A stretch of DNA of 64,000 nucleotides from Serratia odorifera (GTDB lineage Bacteria; Pseudomonadota; Gammaproteobacteria; Enterobacterales; Enterobacteriaceae), in NCBI RefSeq assembly GCF_900635445.1, contig NZ_LR134117.1:1984001-2048000 (forward strand), read 5' to 3'. The notes beneath the pieces are model-generated. The model made no database searches. It had not been told where the DNA came from and saw only the letters and a program-made list of their open reading frames with translations. Position numbers and translations under genes: made by a program. Every line of letters starts with the position of its first letter. Within the stretch, counting starts at the first letter, position 1. Of the stretch, positions 55,092-64,000 are shown one piece after another.

Positions 55092-56072
55092 ATGTCAAGT
55101 CACTTCCCGCAGGTTCGCCCGCGTCGTCTCAGAAAATCCGAGTCGCTGCGCACGTTATTCCAGGAAACCGAATTCAGCGTTAACGATCTGGTACTGCCGA
55201 TCTTCGTCGAAGAAGAGGTGGATGATTACGCCGTCATCGAGACCATGCCTGGCGTGTTGCGCATTCCGGAGTCCAAGCTGGCTTATGAGATCGAGCGCTA
55301 TGCCAAAGCCGGTATTCGTTCGGTGATGACGTTCGGCATTTCTCACCATATGGATGCCACCGGCAGTGATACCTGGAAGGAAGACGGACTGGTGGCGCGT
55401 ATGGCGCGTATCTGTAAAGACACGGTGCCAGAAATGATCGTCATGTCGGATACCTGCTTCTGTGAATATACCTCGCATGGGCATTGTGGTGTCTTGCACG
55501 ACCACGGCGTCGATAACGATGCTACGCTGGTCAATCTCGGCAGGCAGGCGGTTATTGCTGCCGCTGCGGGGGCAGATTTTATCGCGCCGTCGGCGGCGAT
55601 GGACGGCCAGGTGCAGGCAATCCGCAGCGCGCTGGATGAAGCCGGCTTTATCGACACCTCGATCATGGCCTACTCAACCAAGTTTGCCTCCTCGCTGTAT
55701 GGACCGTTCCGTGAAGCCGGCGGCAGCGTATTGCAGGGCAACCGCAAAAATTATCAGATGAACCCGATGAACCGTCGCGAAGCGATCCGCGAGTCGCTGA
55801 TGGACGAACAGGAAGGCGCAGATGCGTTGATGGTGAAACCGGCCGGCGCTTATCTGGACGTGATCAGTGACATTCGAGCCGCATCGCGTCTGCCGTTGGC
55901 GGCCTATCAGGTCAGCGGAGAATACGCGATGATCAAGTTTGCCGCACAGGCCGGCGCGATTGACGAGCGTAAAGTGGTGCGTGAAACGCTGGGCGCCATC
56001 AAGCGCGCCGGTGCAGATATTATCCTTTCGTACTTTGCGATGGATATTGCCGAAAACGGCATCGATTACTGA
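55092..56072 (+). CDS. hemB: delta-aminolevulinic acid dehydratase (porphobilinogen synthase)
   Basis: Joins two 5-aminolevulinate to make porphobilinogen in haem synthesis. TAGGAG before ATG 55092. 326 residues. The zinc Cys cluster lies in SDTCFCEYTSHGHCG, and the two active-site Lys in YSTKFASS and MVKPAGAYLD. Intact. The longer open frame upstream is not used. Confidence 0.94.
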   Translation: MSSHFPQVRPRRLRKSESLRTLFQETEFSVNDLVLPIFVEEEVDDYAVIETMPGVLRIPESKLAYEIERYAKAGIRSVMTFGISHHMDATGSDTWKEDGLVARMARICKDTVPEMIVMSDTCFCEYTSHGHCGVLHDHGVDNDATLVNLGRQAVIAAAAGADFIAPSAAMDGQVQAIRSALDEAGFIDTSIMAYSTKFASSLYGPFREAGGSVLQGNRKNYQMNPMNRREAIRESLMDEQEGADALMVKPAGAYLDVISDIRAASRLPLAAYQVSGEYAMIKFAAQAGAIDERKVVRETLGAIKRAGADIILSYFAMDIAENGIDY

Positions 56073-56088
56073 TCGTTTTCTCCGCAAT

Positions 56089-56112
56089 AAAAAGCCCCGA
56101 AAGGGGCTTTTT
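56089..56112 (+). terminator. terminator of hemB
   Basis: AAAAGCCCC, loop GAAA, GGGGCTTTTT. Convergent with the SDR gene. Confidence 0.8.
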
Positions 56113-56132
56113 GCCGTCTGGCATTCCTGATG

Positions 56133-56882
56133 CTAGGCGGAAAAACCGCCGTCGATGCTCAGGCTGGCGCCGGTGATGTAACCGGCTTCCGGACCGGCCA
56201 GATAGGCGACAAAGCTGGCAATTTCATCGTCTTTGCCGTAACGGCCGATCGCCATCATGGCCTTCAGCTGCTCGGCGAATTCGCCGCTGTCAGGATTCAT
56301 GTCGGTATCCACCGGGCCAGGCTGTACGTTGTTGACCGTGATGCCGCGTGGGCCAAGATCGCGCGCCATGCCCTTGGTCAAACCGACCAGCGCCGACTTG
56401 CTCATGGCATATATCGCACCGCCGGCAAACGGCATGCGTTCAGCATTGGTACTGCCGATGTTGATGATGCGGCCATGATCGTTCATATGGCGTGCCGCTT
56501 CCTGGCTGGCGATAAAGACGCTGCGGACGTTAACAGCCAGCGTGCGGTCCAGATCTTCCAGTGGCAGCTCTTCGGTGTTGCCCAGTGCCAGGACGCCGGC
56601 GTTGTTCACCAGAATGTCCAGTTTGCCAAAGTGATTTACCGCCTGGCGAATCGCCTGTTGCAGTGCGGCAGCATTGGCGCTGTCGGCCTGAATGGCCAAC
56701 GCCTTGCCGCCAGCGGCGGTAATCGCGCTGACGACGGCATCGGCCTTGTCGGCCGATGCGACATAGGTTAACGCCACGGCGGCACCTTCGCGCGCCAGAC
56801 GTTTGGCCACTGCTGCGCCGATGCCGCGAGAACCACCTTGAACGAAGGCGACTTTTCCTGATAGTGAAAGCGTTGCTGACAT
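56133..56882 (-). CDS. short-chain dehydrogenase/reductase
   Basis: 249 residues. NAD(P)-binding GGSRGIGAAV near the start, NNAGVLALGN, catalytic Ser in INIGSTNA and YAMSK. MARDLGPRGITVNNVQPGPVDTDMNP and IDGGFSA complete the classical SDR pattern. It resembles BdcA-like SDRs but the role is not set. Divergent from the LysR-type gene at 57013, which may control it. Confidence 0.8.
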   Translation of the reverse strand: MSATLSLSGKVAFVQGGSRGIGAAVAKRLAREGAAVALTYVASADKADAVVSAITAAGGKALAIQADSANAAALQQAIRQAVNHFGKLDILVNNAGVLALGNTEELPLEDLDRTLAVNVRSVFIASQEAARHMNDHGRIINIGSTNAERMPFAGGAIYAMSKSALVGLTKGMARDLGPRGITVNNVQPGPVDTDMNPDSGEFAEQLKAMMAIGRYGKDDEIASFVAYLAGPEAGYITGASLSIDGGFSA

Positions 56883-57012
56883 GATGTATCTCCAAATTGG
56901 CGAGGGTCAGGATGACGTGGTCAGTATCAAAGAAATCAACCTCGGCCACTAGCCATAAAGAGCTATAATCAGCTTAAACCATTGGTTTGAAATCGGCCTG
57001 AAAGGAAAACGC

Positions 57013-57937
57013 ATGTTGGGACATCTTGAATGTTTTGTCAGCAGCGCTGAGCTGGGCAGTTTTTCTGCTGCCGGCCGCAAATTAGGCATCAGCCCGGCCG
57101 CTGTGGGCAAAAATATCACCAAACTCGAAGCTCAGGTCAGGGTTCGCCTGTTCCAGCGCAATACGCGTAAATTGATCCTCACTGAAGAAGGAGAGCGTTT
57201 CCTTCAGGAGGTCAAAGGCGGTTTGCTATCGATTCAGTGTGCGCTGAAAGGGCTGAGCAGCGCCGGCGGCGTAGCGGCCGGTACGCTCAAGGTCAGTATG
57301 GGAACCGCTTTTGGCCTGCATTTTATGTTGCCGATGCTGCCGGGGTTTCTTGCCAGGTATCCAGCCATCATACCTGACTGGCATTTTGACAACCGCCAGG
57401 TCGATATCATCGGCGAGCAGTTTGACGCCGCGCTTGGCGGCGGTTTCGAACTGGCGCAGGGCATGATCGCCCGCGAACTGGCCCCGGCGCATGGCGTGTT
57501 GGTCGCTTCGGCCGACTATCTGCGGCGACAGCCAGCGCTGCAGCATCCGGAGCAGTTGGCTGAGCATGCGGGTATCTTCCATTCGCTCCCCGCAAACCGG
57601 GCGTATCAGAAACCTGCCGTTGCGCAATCCAGACAATGAACAGCGCCCGGCCGCCATGCAGGTAGCCATGACGGTGAACGAACCTGCGGCGGCGGCGCAG
57701 GCGGCGGAAATGGGCATGGGGATCGCGCTGATTGCCATGCCGAATGCCTTGCCCTATCTGGAAAGTGGCCACCTGGTCAGGGTGTTGCCGGAATGGTATG
57801 TCGATCGTGGCAGCGTACGTCTCTATTTTCCCAGCCTTAAATTTTTGCCGACCAAAACCCGGGTCTTTGTCGATTACATCATCGAGCAGTTTCGCACGCA
57901 GCAACTGGCGGCGCGTTTCGATGCGCGCAGAAAATAA
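57013..57937 (+). pseudogene. LysR-family regulator, one frameshift
   Basis: Winged helix at residues 1-60 (SAAGRKLGISPAAVGKNITKLEAQ), then the effector domain. The first frame ends 57639. At about 57575 an extra C breaks it; removing it joins AGIF to IRSPQTGRIRNLPLRN and the frame continues to ARFDARRK at 57937. The restored protein has about 307 residues, full length for the family. It lies divergent from the SDR gene and upstream of the lipocalin-like and GST genes. Broken as read, but the shift may be an error. Confidence 0.75.
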
Positions 57938-58017
57938 TGACGGCAGCCGATAGCTGCGCTGGCGGGGGGCGGGATTCGCCACTACCTTTAAACAAGGCTG
58001 AGTGGGGAGAAAAGATT

Positions 58018-58461
58018 ATGGTTACGCATGCATTTATCGGCAGCTGGTCACTGGTATCTTCGGTGTTCAAGAATGAAGAAGGTACGGTGAGCCATCCGCT
58101 TGGCGAACAGGTGTTGGGGCGGATCAACTACGAAGCCAACGGCACCATGGCGGCACAGTTGTACAGCGCCGTACGACCGAAGTTTACCTCGAGCGATCCG
58201 GCGCAGGGTACGGACAGCGAGCTGCGATCGGCATTTATCAACATGATCTGCTATTACGGCCGTTATCAGATTGACGAGCCGGATCAGCGGGTGATCCATC
58301 AGGTTGAGGGCTGCTCGTTCCCCAACTGGATCGGCAGCCGGCAAGTGCGTTTTTATACCTTTACCGACGACAAACTGACGCTGCGCACCGTGCCGCTGCA
58401 AATCGGCAACGGCGTGCAGATTGGTGAGCTGGTATGGCAACGGATCGGGGACGCTCCATGA
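58018..58461 (+). CDS. lipocalin-like domain protein
   Basis: Start at ATG 58018, after GGGGAGA. 147 residues with the opening HAFIGSWSLVSSVF and a barrel-like strand set (GRINYEANGTMAAQL; VRFYTFTDDKLTLRT), typical of the small bacterial lipocalin-like family. No signal peptide. Its stop overlaps the GST start. Ligand unknown. Confidence 0.7.
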   Translation: MVTHAFIGSWSLVSSVFKNEEGTVSHPLGEQVLGRINYEANGTMAAQLYSAVRPKFTSSDPAQGTDSELRSAFINMICYYGRYQIDEPDQRVIHQVEGCSFPNWIGSRQVRFYTFTDDKLTLRTVPLQIGNGVQIGELVWQRIGDAP

Positions 58462-59124
58462 TCATTGTTCACCACCTGAATAATTCCCGCTCTCAGCGTA
58501 TTCTCTGGTTGTTGGAAGAGCTGGAGGTGCCGTACCAGGTGCAACGTTATCAACGCGATAGCGTTACCTTGCTGGCGCCTGCCGAACTCAAAAAGATCCA
58601 TCCGCTGGGCAAGTCGCCGGTGATTGTCGATGGCGACCTGACGCTGGCGGAATCCGGTGCGATTATTGAATATCTGCAAGAGGCCTACGACGCGCAGGGC
58701 AGTTCATGCCCACCGATTACCATGCGCGCCAGCAGTATCGTTACTGGCTGCATTATGCCGAAGGTTCGTTGATGCCGTTGCTGGTGATGAAGCTGGTGTT
58801 TGGCCGGCTCGATCATCCGCCGATGCCGTGGCTGATGCGGCCGATCGCTGGAGCGATAGGCAAGGGGTCCAGCGCGAATACCTGGATAAACAGATAGCAA
58901 CGCATCGTGATTATCTGGAGCAGCATTTGGCGGCCAACGTCTGGTTTGTCGGCAATGATTTCAGCGCGGCGGATATTCAGATGAGTTTCCCGCTGGAAGC
59001 GTTGGCCGCGCGTTACCGGCTGGACGATTGCCCGAAGCTGCGTGACTTCCTGCAACGCATACGTGCACGTCCGGCTTATCAACGGGCGTTGCAACAGGGC
59101 GGGCCCTATGACCTGCTGAGTTGA
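58458..59124 (+). pseudogene. glutathione S-transferase, two frameshifts
   Basis: The N-terminal thioredoxin-like domain reads MIIVHHLNNSRSQRILWLLEEL, with the cis-Pro in KSPVIVDGDLTLAESGAI. At about 58697 one base is missing; the frame continues FMPTDYHARQQYRYWLHYAEGS. At about 58866 a four-G run should be five, after which the C-terminal helices run QREYLDKQIATHRDYLEQ to YDLLS (59124). All parts are present and in order; about 222 residues restored. Confidence 0.75.
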
Positions 59125-59169
59125 CAAGCTGGACTATACTCGATGGGTCAAGGTTTATGGAGATAGCCG

Positions 59170-59586
59170 ATGGCTACGCAAATCTTTATTAATCTGCCGG
59201 TCAATGACCTGCCTGCGGCAATGACGTTTTTTGACCGGCTTGGTTTTACCTTCAATCAGCAATTTAGCGACGACACCGCTGCCTGCATGGTGGTGAGTGA
59301 CACTATTTATGTGATGTTGCTGACACACGACAAATTCAAAATGTTTACCCCCAACCCAATCAGCGATGCCAGGAAGGCCAGCGAAGTGCTGCTCTGTCTG
59401 TCACAACCCAGTCGCGCCGCGGTGGACGACCTGGTGCGCAAGGCGGTAGCGGCCGGCGGCAATACCTATCATCAACCGCAGGATCACGGCTTTATGTACG
59501 GCCATGGTTTTCAGGATCTGGACGGCCATATCTGGGAGCTGATGTATATGGATCCGCAGGCAATGGCGTCACAGAACCCTGCGTAA
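59170..59586 (+). CDS. VOC-family (glyoxalase-like) protein
   Basis: 138 residues in a paired beta-alpha-beta fold. TQIFINLPVNDLPAAMTFFDRLGF opens it and the C-terminal half has GFQDLDGHIWELMYMDP with a Glu ligand. The metal set looks partial (one expected His is not certain). Related to PhnB/glyoxalase-type proteins. Substrate unknown. Confidence 0.72.
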   Translation: MATQIFINLPVNDLPAAMTFFDRLGFTFNQQFSDDTAACMVVSDTIYVMLLTHDKFKMFTPNPISDARKASEVLLCLSQPSRAAVDDLVRKAVAAGGNTYHQPQDHGFMYGHGFQDLDGHIWELMYMDPQAMASQNPA

Positions 59587-59722
59587 CCTCTTTTCAGCGG
59601 CAGTCGGTTTACCGCCTGCTTATTTATGTGACAAAAGTCGCAATTTCCGTAATGATGGCGTCACACGCTTTTCGGCCGGTTGTGTTGCGATCTTTAGTTG
59701 ATCACACGGCCTGGAAGGCGGA

Positions 59723-59791
59723 TAATCGTTTGCCTACACCAAAACATCATAAATTCACCGGTACCGTGCAATGAGAGTTAATCGTTTGCCT
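59723..59791 (+). repeat. direct repeat with PurR half-site character
   Basis: TAATCGTTTGCCT occurs at 59723-59735 and again at 59779-59791. Each contains a right-half PurR sequence. They may be weak operators or binding sites that loop with the full site at 59844. Confidence 0.45.
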
Positions 59792-59843
59792 TGAATTGCG
59801 GCGCCTATTGGCTGCGATTGGGAAGGATAAATAAGCAAACGTG

Positions 59844-59859
59844 ACGGAAACGATTCCGT
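59844..59859 (+). promoter_or_regulatory. PurR operator before ghxP
   Basis: ACGGAAACGATTCCGT is palindromic in its arms and matches the 16-base PurR consensus at all defined positions but one. It lies 57 bases before the ATG of the purine permease. Purine-starved cells would express the permease. Confidence 0.75.
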
Positions 59860-59915
59860 TATTGCCTTGCATGGGCAGGTGAGCCGCTTTTGCGAAAAAC
59901 ACAGGGGACAGCAGC

Positions 59916-61277
59916 ATGTCGGATTCTCAAGCAAACAACGCCGTTAAATCAAAAGGCGGGCTTGACGGGTATTTCAAGATTTCAGCGCGTGGCAGCAATG
60001 TGCGTCAGGAAGTGGTGGCCGGTCTGACGACCTTCCTGGCCATGGTCTATTCGGTGATCGTGGTGCCGAGCATGCTCGGCAAGGCCGGTTTCCCACCGAC
60101 TGCGGTATTTGTCGCGACCTGTCTGGTGGCCGGCTTGGGGTCGTTGCTGATGGGGCTGTGGGCCAACCTGCCGATGGCGATTGGCTGCGCGATTTCACTG
60201 ACCGCCTTCACCGCATTCAGCCTGGTGCTGGGCCAGCATATCAGCATTCCGGTCGCGCTGGGTGCGGTGTTCTTGATGGGCGTATTGTTTACCGTGATTT
60301 CGGTTACCGGTATTCGCTCCTGGATCTTGCGCAATTTGCCGATGGGCGTGGCGCACGGCACCGGTATCGGTATCGGCCTGTTCCTGCTGCTGATTGCCGC
60401 CAACGGCGTTGGTCTGGTGGTGAAGAACCCACTGGACGGGTTGCCGGTAGCGCTGGGCGCCTTTACCTCGTTTCCGGTGGTGATGACGCTGCTCGGTCTG
60501 GCGGTGATTTTCGGCCTGGAAAAACTGCGAGTGCCGGGGGGCATTCTGCTGGTGATTATCGCCATTTCGGTCATTGGCCTGATTTTTGACCCGGCGGTGA
60601 AGTACCAGGGACTGTTCGCCATGCCAAGCCTGGCTGACGAAAATGGCAACTCGTTGATTTTCAGCCTGGATATCATGGGTGCATTGCAGCCGGTGGTGTT
60701 GCCGAGCGTGCTGGCGTTGGTGATGACCGCGGTGTTTGACGCCACCGGCACCATCCGCGCAGTGGCCGGGCAAGCCAACCTGCTGGATAAGGACGGCCAG
60801 ATCATCAACGGCGGCAAAGCATTAACCTCCGACTCGGTGAGCAGCATTTTCTCCGGTCTGGTCGGCGCCGCGCCGGCTGCGGTCTACATCGAGTCGGCTG
60901 CGGGCACCGCCGCCGGTGGCAAGACCGGCCTGACGGCCACCGTGGTCGGTTTGCTGTTTCTGCTGATCCTGTTCCTGTCGCCGTTGTCGTATCTGGTTCC
61001 GGTATACGCGACCGCGCCGGCGCTGATGTACGTTGGCCTGCTGATGCTCAGCAACGTGACCAAACTGGATTTCAACGACTTTGTCGATGCGATGTCCGGC
61101 CTGCTGTGCGCGGTGTTTATCGTACTGACCTGCAACATCGTTACCGGCATCATGCTGGGCTTTAGCGCGCTGGTGATTGGCCGTATTTTCTCCGGCGAAT
61201 GGCGCAAGTTGAACATCGGCACCGTGCTGATTGCCGTTGCGCTGGTCGCCTTCTATGCAGGCGGCTGGGCTATCTAA
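59916..61277 (+). CDS. ghxP: guanine/hypoxanthine permease, NCS2 family
   Basis: Proton-driven uptake of guanine and hypoxanthine. 453 residues with about 14 membrane spans. Family marks are SARGSNVRQEVVAGLTTFLA-region, the motif VFDATGTIRAV with the conserved Asp, and ESAAGTAAGGKTG. It agrees almost throughout with E. coli GhxP (YjcD) as I know it, and the next gene is yjcE as in E. coli. A PurR site lies upstream. Confidence 0.9.
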   Translation: MSDSQANNAVKSKGGLDGYFKISARGSNVRQEVVAGLTTFLAMVYSVIVVPSMLGKAGFPPTAVFVATCLVAGLGSLLMGLWANLPMAIGCAISLTAFTAFSLVLGQHISIPVALGAVFLMGVLFTVISVTGIRSWILRNLPMGVAHGTGIGIGLFLLLIAANGVGLVVKNPLDGLPVALGAFTSFPVVMTLLGLAVIFGLEKLRVPGGILLVIIAISVIGLIFDPAVKYQGLFAMPSLADENGNSLIFSLDIMGALQPVVLPSVLALVMTAVFDATGTIRAVAGQANLLDKDGQIINGGKALTSDSVSSIFSGLVGAAPAAVYIESAAGTAAGGKTGLTATVVGLLFLLILFLSPLSYLVPVYATAPALMYVGLLMLSNVTKLDFNDFVDAMSGLLCAVFIVLTCNIVTGIMLGFSALVIGRIFSGEWRKLNIGTVLIAVALVAFYAGGWAI

Positions 61278-61465
61278 GCGTATCTTTAGCGGGGACGCCG
61301 TCGCTGCGTCCCCGTTTCATCGCTTCCATTCAGATAAGTCTCCTTCTTTATTTCGCCGTTTTTGAAAGGCACAACAAGCTTTCATCGCCATAAAAAAGTG
61401 TTCTACTATCACAGATACTCTGGCAACGAGCCTTTGTGGTCTGAACCGTAGAGTCTAAGGAAAGC

Positions 61466-63115
61466 ATGGAAATCTTTTTTACTATTCTTATTTTAATCCT
61501 GGTGGTTTCACTGTCTGGGGTGGTGACACGAATGTTGCCGTTCCAGGTGCCGTTACCGTTAATGCAAATTGCCATCGGTGCGATGTTGGCCTGGCCGCAT
61601 TTCGGGCTGCACGTTGATTTTGATCCTGAACTGTTTTTAGTGCTGTTTATTCCGCCGTTGCTGTTTGCTGACGGTTGGAAAACCCCAACGCGCGAATTTA
61701 TCCATCACGGTCGCGAAATTCTCGGGCTGGCGCTGGTGCTGGTGTTGATCACCGTGGTCGGGGTCGGCTATCTGATCTACCTGATGGTGCCTGGCATTCC
61801 GCTGGTAGCGGCATTTGCGCTGGCGGCGGTGCTGTCGCCAACCGATGCGGTGGCGCTGGGCGGCATCGTCGGCAAGGGGCGCATTCCCAAATCCATTATG
61901 GGCGTACTGGAAGGTGAAGCGTTGATGAACGACGCTTCCGGCCTGGTATCGCTTAAATTCGCCATTGCGGTGGCGATGGGCACCATGGTGTTTACCGTCG
62001 GCGGCGCGACGCTGGAGTTCCTCAAGGTGGCGATCGGTGGCCTGCTGGCAGGGGTGGCGGTGACCTGGCTGTACAGTAAGTCGCTGCGCATCATGAGCCG
62101 CTGGAGCGGTGACGACCCGGCGACGCAAATCGTCTTGCTGCTGTTACTGCCGTTCGCTTCTTACCTGATTGCCGAACACATCGGCGTTTCCGGCATTCTG
62201 GCGGCGGTGGCGGCCGGCATGACCATCAGCCAGTCTGGTGTGATCCGCAATGCGCCACTGGCCATGCGACTGCGAGCCAACAGCGTCTGGGCGATGCTGG
62301 AGTTTGTCTTCAACGGCATGGTGTTCATCATGTTGGGTCTGCAACTGCCGGGGATATTGGAAACCTCTATCCTGCAGGCTGAACTGGATCCTACCATTGA
62401 GACCTGGTACCTGTTCGTTGACGTGGCGATCATTTATGCCGCGCTGCTGATCCTGCGTTTTACCTGGCTGTGGCTGATGAAAGGCGCCAGCAAACGCTTC
62501 CTGAAAAAGCGCCCGTTGCTGTTTGGCGATTACACCACGCGTGAACTGTGGGTGGCGTCGTTCGCTGGGGTACGTGGGGCGATTACGTTGGCCGGTGTGT
62601 TGTCGATTCCGCTGTTGTTGAGCGATGGCAGCGCGTTCCCGGCGCGTTACCAACTGGTGTTTATCGCCGCCGGTGTGATCCTGCTGTCGTTGCTGGTCGG
62701 GGTGCTGGCATTGCCGCTGTTGCTGCGCGGCGTGCAGGTGGCGGACAAGAGCGCCAGCAAAAGCGAGGAGCGCATGGCAATTGCCATGGCAGCGGAAGTG
62801 GCGATCGAAAGCATCAATAAAATGGAAGAACGCCTGGCGGCAGATACCGAAGAAAACCTCGATCCACAGGTGTTGAAGGAAATCAGTTCGCGGGTGGTGG
62901 GAACGCTGCGGCGGCGGATCGCCAGCGAAGACGATATTGAAAACGCGCTGGAGCTGGAAAACCTGGAACGGCGTTTCCGCCTGACGGCATTGCGCGCCGA
63001 ACGTGGGGAGTTGTATCACCTGCGCGCCACGCAGAAAATCAGCAACGAGACGCTGCAAAAATTGCTGCATGACCTCGACCTGCTGGAAGCGTTGCTGGTG
63101 GAACGCGAAGGATAA
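61466..63115 (+). CDS. yjcE: sodium/proton antiporter YjcE, CPA1 family
   Basis: 549 residues with about 12 spans, then a soluble C-terminal part of about 130 residues. The CPA1 core motifs are AAVLSPTDAVALGG (with the ND-type TD) and GEALMNDASGLVS. Its long cytoplasmic tail with Glu-rich helices may regulate it. It follows ghxP with a gap of 188 bases in which a promoter is probable. Same order as in E. coli. Confidence 0.9.
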   Translation: MEIFFTILILILVVSLSGVVTRMLPFQVPLPLMQIAIGAMLAWPHFGLHVDFDPELFLVLFIPPLLFADGWKTPTREFIHHGREILGLALVLVLITVVGVGYLIYLMVPGIPLVAAFALAAVLSPTDAVALGGIVGKGRIPKSIMGVLEGEALMNDASGLVSLKFAIAVAMGTMVFTVGGATLEFLKVAIGGLLAGVAVTWLYSKSLRIMSRWSGDDPATQIVLLLLLPFASYLIAEHIGVSGILAAVAAGMTISQSGVIRNAPLAMRLRANSVWAMLEFVFNGMVFIMLGLQLPGILETSILQAELDPTIETWYLFVDVAIIYAALLILRFTWLWLMKGASKRFLKKRPLLFGDYTTRELWVASFAGVRGAITLAGVLSIPLLLSDGSAFPARYQLVFIAAGVILLSLLVGVLALPLLLRGVQVADKSASKSEERMAIAMAAEVAIESINKMEERLAADTEENLDPQVLKEISSRVVGTLRRRIASEDDIENALELENLERRFRLTALRAERGELYHLRATQKISNETLQKLLHDLDLLEALLVEREG

Positions 63116-63143
63116 TGCCACAGGGCCGCGTTTGCGGCCCTGA

Positions 63144-64000
63144 TTATTTCAGCGTCGGCCAGAAGTCGCGACAGCAGGCAATCCAGGCCTGTGCGCTATG
63201 GGAAAGATAACTGCCCTGGCGCCAGATCAAGCCGACCTTCCATTCCATTACCGGTTCCAGTGGCAGCCAGATCAAACTGCTTTTATCCAGCCACTGGCAC
63301 ACCGGTTCCGGCAGCATGGCTATCCCGACGCCGGCCTGGACCATCGAAGCCAGAAAATCCCACTGTCCGCTGCGTACCGCGATTTTTGGGGCGATATCGG
63401 CCTGGCGGAATGCGGTCATCAGCATTTTGTACAGCGCGAAATCCTCGTTGTAAATCAGGATTGGCCAGTCAGCCAATTCGCTGATAGCCACGCTGGTGCG
63501 GGTTTGCCAGTGCGCATTGCGCGGGGCGACCACGCACATGGGATGGCGTAGCAACGGCAGGAAGGTGAGCGGTTGTTCGACATCGGGCGAATATACCGTC
63601 ATGGCGAGATCCAGTTCGCCGGCCAGCACCGCCTGTTCGCCGGACAGTCCCCCCAGTTCGGAAATCTTCAGTTCTACGCCAGGATAGGTTTGGCGAAAGG
63701 TACGGATCAGTTCGGCGATCTGCCGGCCCACCATCGGCGGTATGCCCAGTCGCAGCACCCCTTTACGTACCGAGCCGATGTCTTCCAGCTCCGCCTCAAG
63801 CTGGCGGAATTCATCCAGAATGGCCAGGCCGCGCTGATAAACCGCCTGACCGCTGTCGGTCAGATGCAGCTTTCGCCCCTCGCGGATTAGTAGCGTGCAT
63901 TCCAGTTCCTCTTCCAGGTGACGCAGCATTTTGCTGATGGTTGGCTGGGTGACAAACAGTTTTTCCGCGGCGCGGGTAAAACTTTGCTGACGCACCACTT
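63144..64000 (-). CDS. LysR-family regulator, 5' end outside the window
   Basis: The frame is open to the window edge; the first residues are missing. The visible N terminus has VRQQSFTRAAEKLFVTQPTISKML, a full helix-turn-helix, and the effector domain runs to CRDFWPTLK. It matches the CidR/YwbI type group next to cidAB or LrgAB-like genes as I recall it, but those genes would be outside the window. Convergent with yjcE. Confidence 0.85.
   Translation of the reverse strand, partial: VVRQQSFTRAAEKLFVTQPTISKMLRHLEEELECTLLIREGRKLHLTDSGQAVYQRGLAILDEFRQLEAELEDIGSVRKGVLRLGIPPMVGRQIAELIRTFRQTYPGVELKISELGGLSGEQAVLAGELDLAMTVYSPDVEQPLTFLPLLRHPMCVVAPRNAHWQTRTSVAISELADWPILIYNEDFALYKMLMTAFRQADIAPKIAVRSGQWDFLASMVQAGVGIAMLPEPVCQWLDKSSLIWLPLEPVMEWKVGLIWRQGSYLSHSAQAWIACCRDFWPTLK

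Overview
The window reads as enterobacterial chromosome, most probably Serratia or a close relative. The host genes follow the order known from the 92-minute region of E. coli (dusA, pspG, qorA, dnaB, alr, tyrB, yjbQ, yjbR, uvrA, ssb). Extra genes are interleaved: a PheC-like dehydratase, nudI and an Lrp-type regulator before tyrB, and maa before uvrA. Further along lie hemB, ghxP and yjcE, and the coding sequence is GC-rich.

Positions 1 to about 35.7 kb are the right-hand part of a lambdoid prophage of the cos-packaging type. Its left end lies outside the window. From the left: the 3' end of an IS256-family element that has cut off the start of a replication gene (O-like), a dnaC-like loader, a dnaB-like helicase, a Q antiterminator of the zinc-finger type, a leader region with a likely late promoter and several terminators, an accessory zone with small transcripts, a GNAT-like gene, a membrane protein and a DUF1883 gene, then the lysis genes (holin, SAR endolysin, Rz/Rz1). 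A cos site with the 12-base lambda cohesive end follows, then the packaging, head and tail genes in lambda order: small and large terminase, W, portal, protease/capsid fusion, DUF2190, FII-like, Z, U, V, G/GT, H, M, L, K, I, J. A lipoprotein gene with its own promoter and terminator sits between K and I. After J come tail-fibre genes, a two-gene AT-rich cassette on the minus strand, a LexA-controlled dinI operon and the integrase, which abuts dusA. The prophage therefore appears to have entered at the 5' end of dusA.

From dusA on the genes are ordinary housekeeping and transport genes. Visible control sites include a sigma-54 promoter for pspG, a LexA box between uvrA and ssb, and a near-perfect PurR operator before ghxP.

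Many genes carry one-base frameshifts: phage dnaB (about four), Q, Rz, large terminase, portal, three tail-fibre genes, one cassette gene, and also chromosomal ssb, a LysR gene and a GST gene. The ssb shift destroys the C-terminal tip known to be essential in E. coli, and many of the shifts lie in short homopolymers. Sequencing error is therefore a serious explanation for the whole set, and the prophage should not be called decayed on this evidence alone. The most interesting unexplained material is the accessory DNA at 4.5-8.0 kb and 32.5-33.8 kb, and the lipoprotein gene at 25.2 kb.
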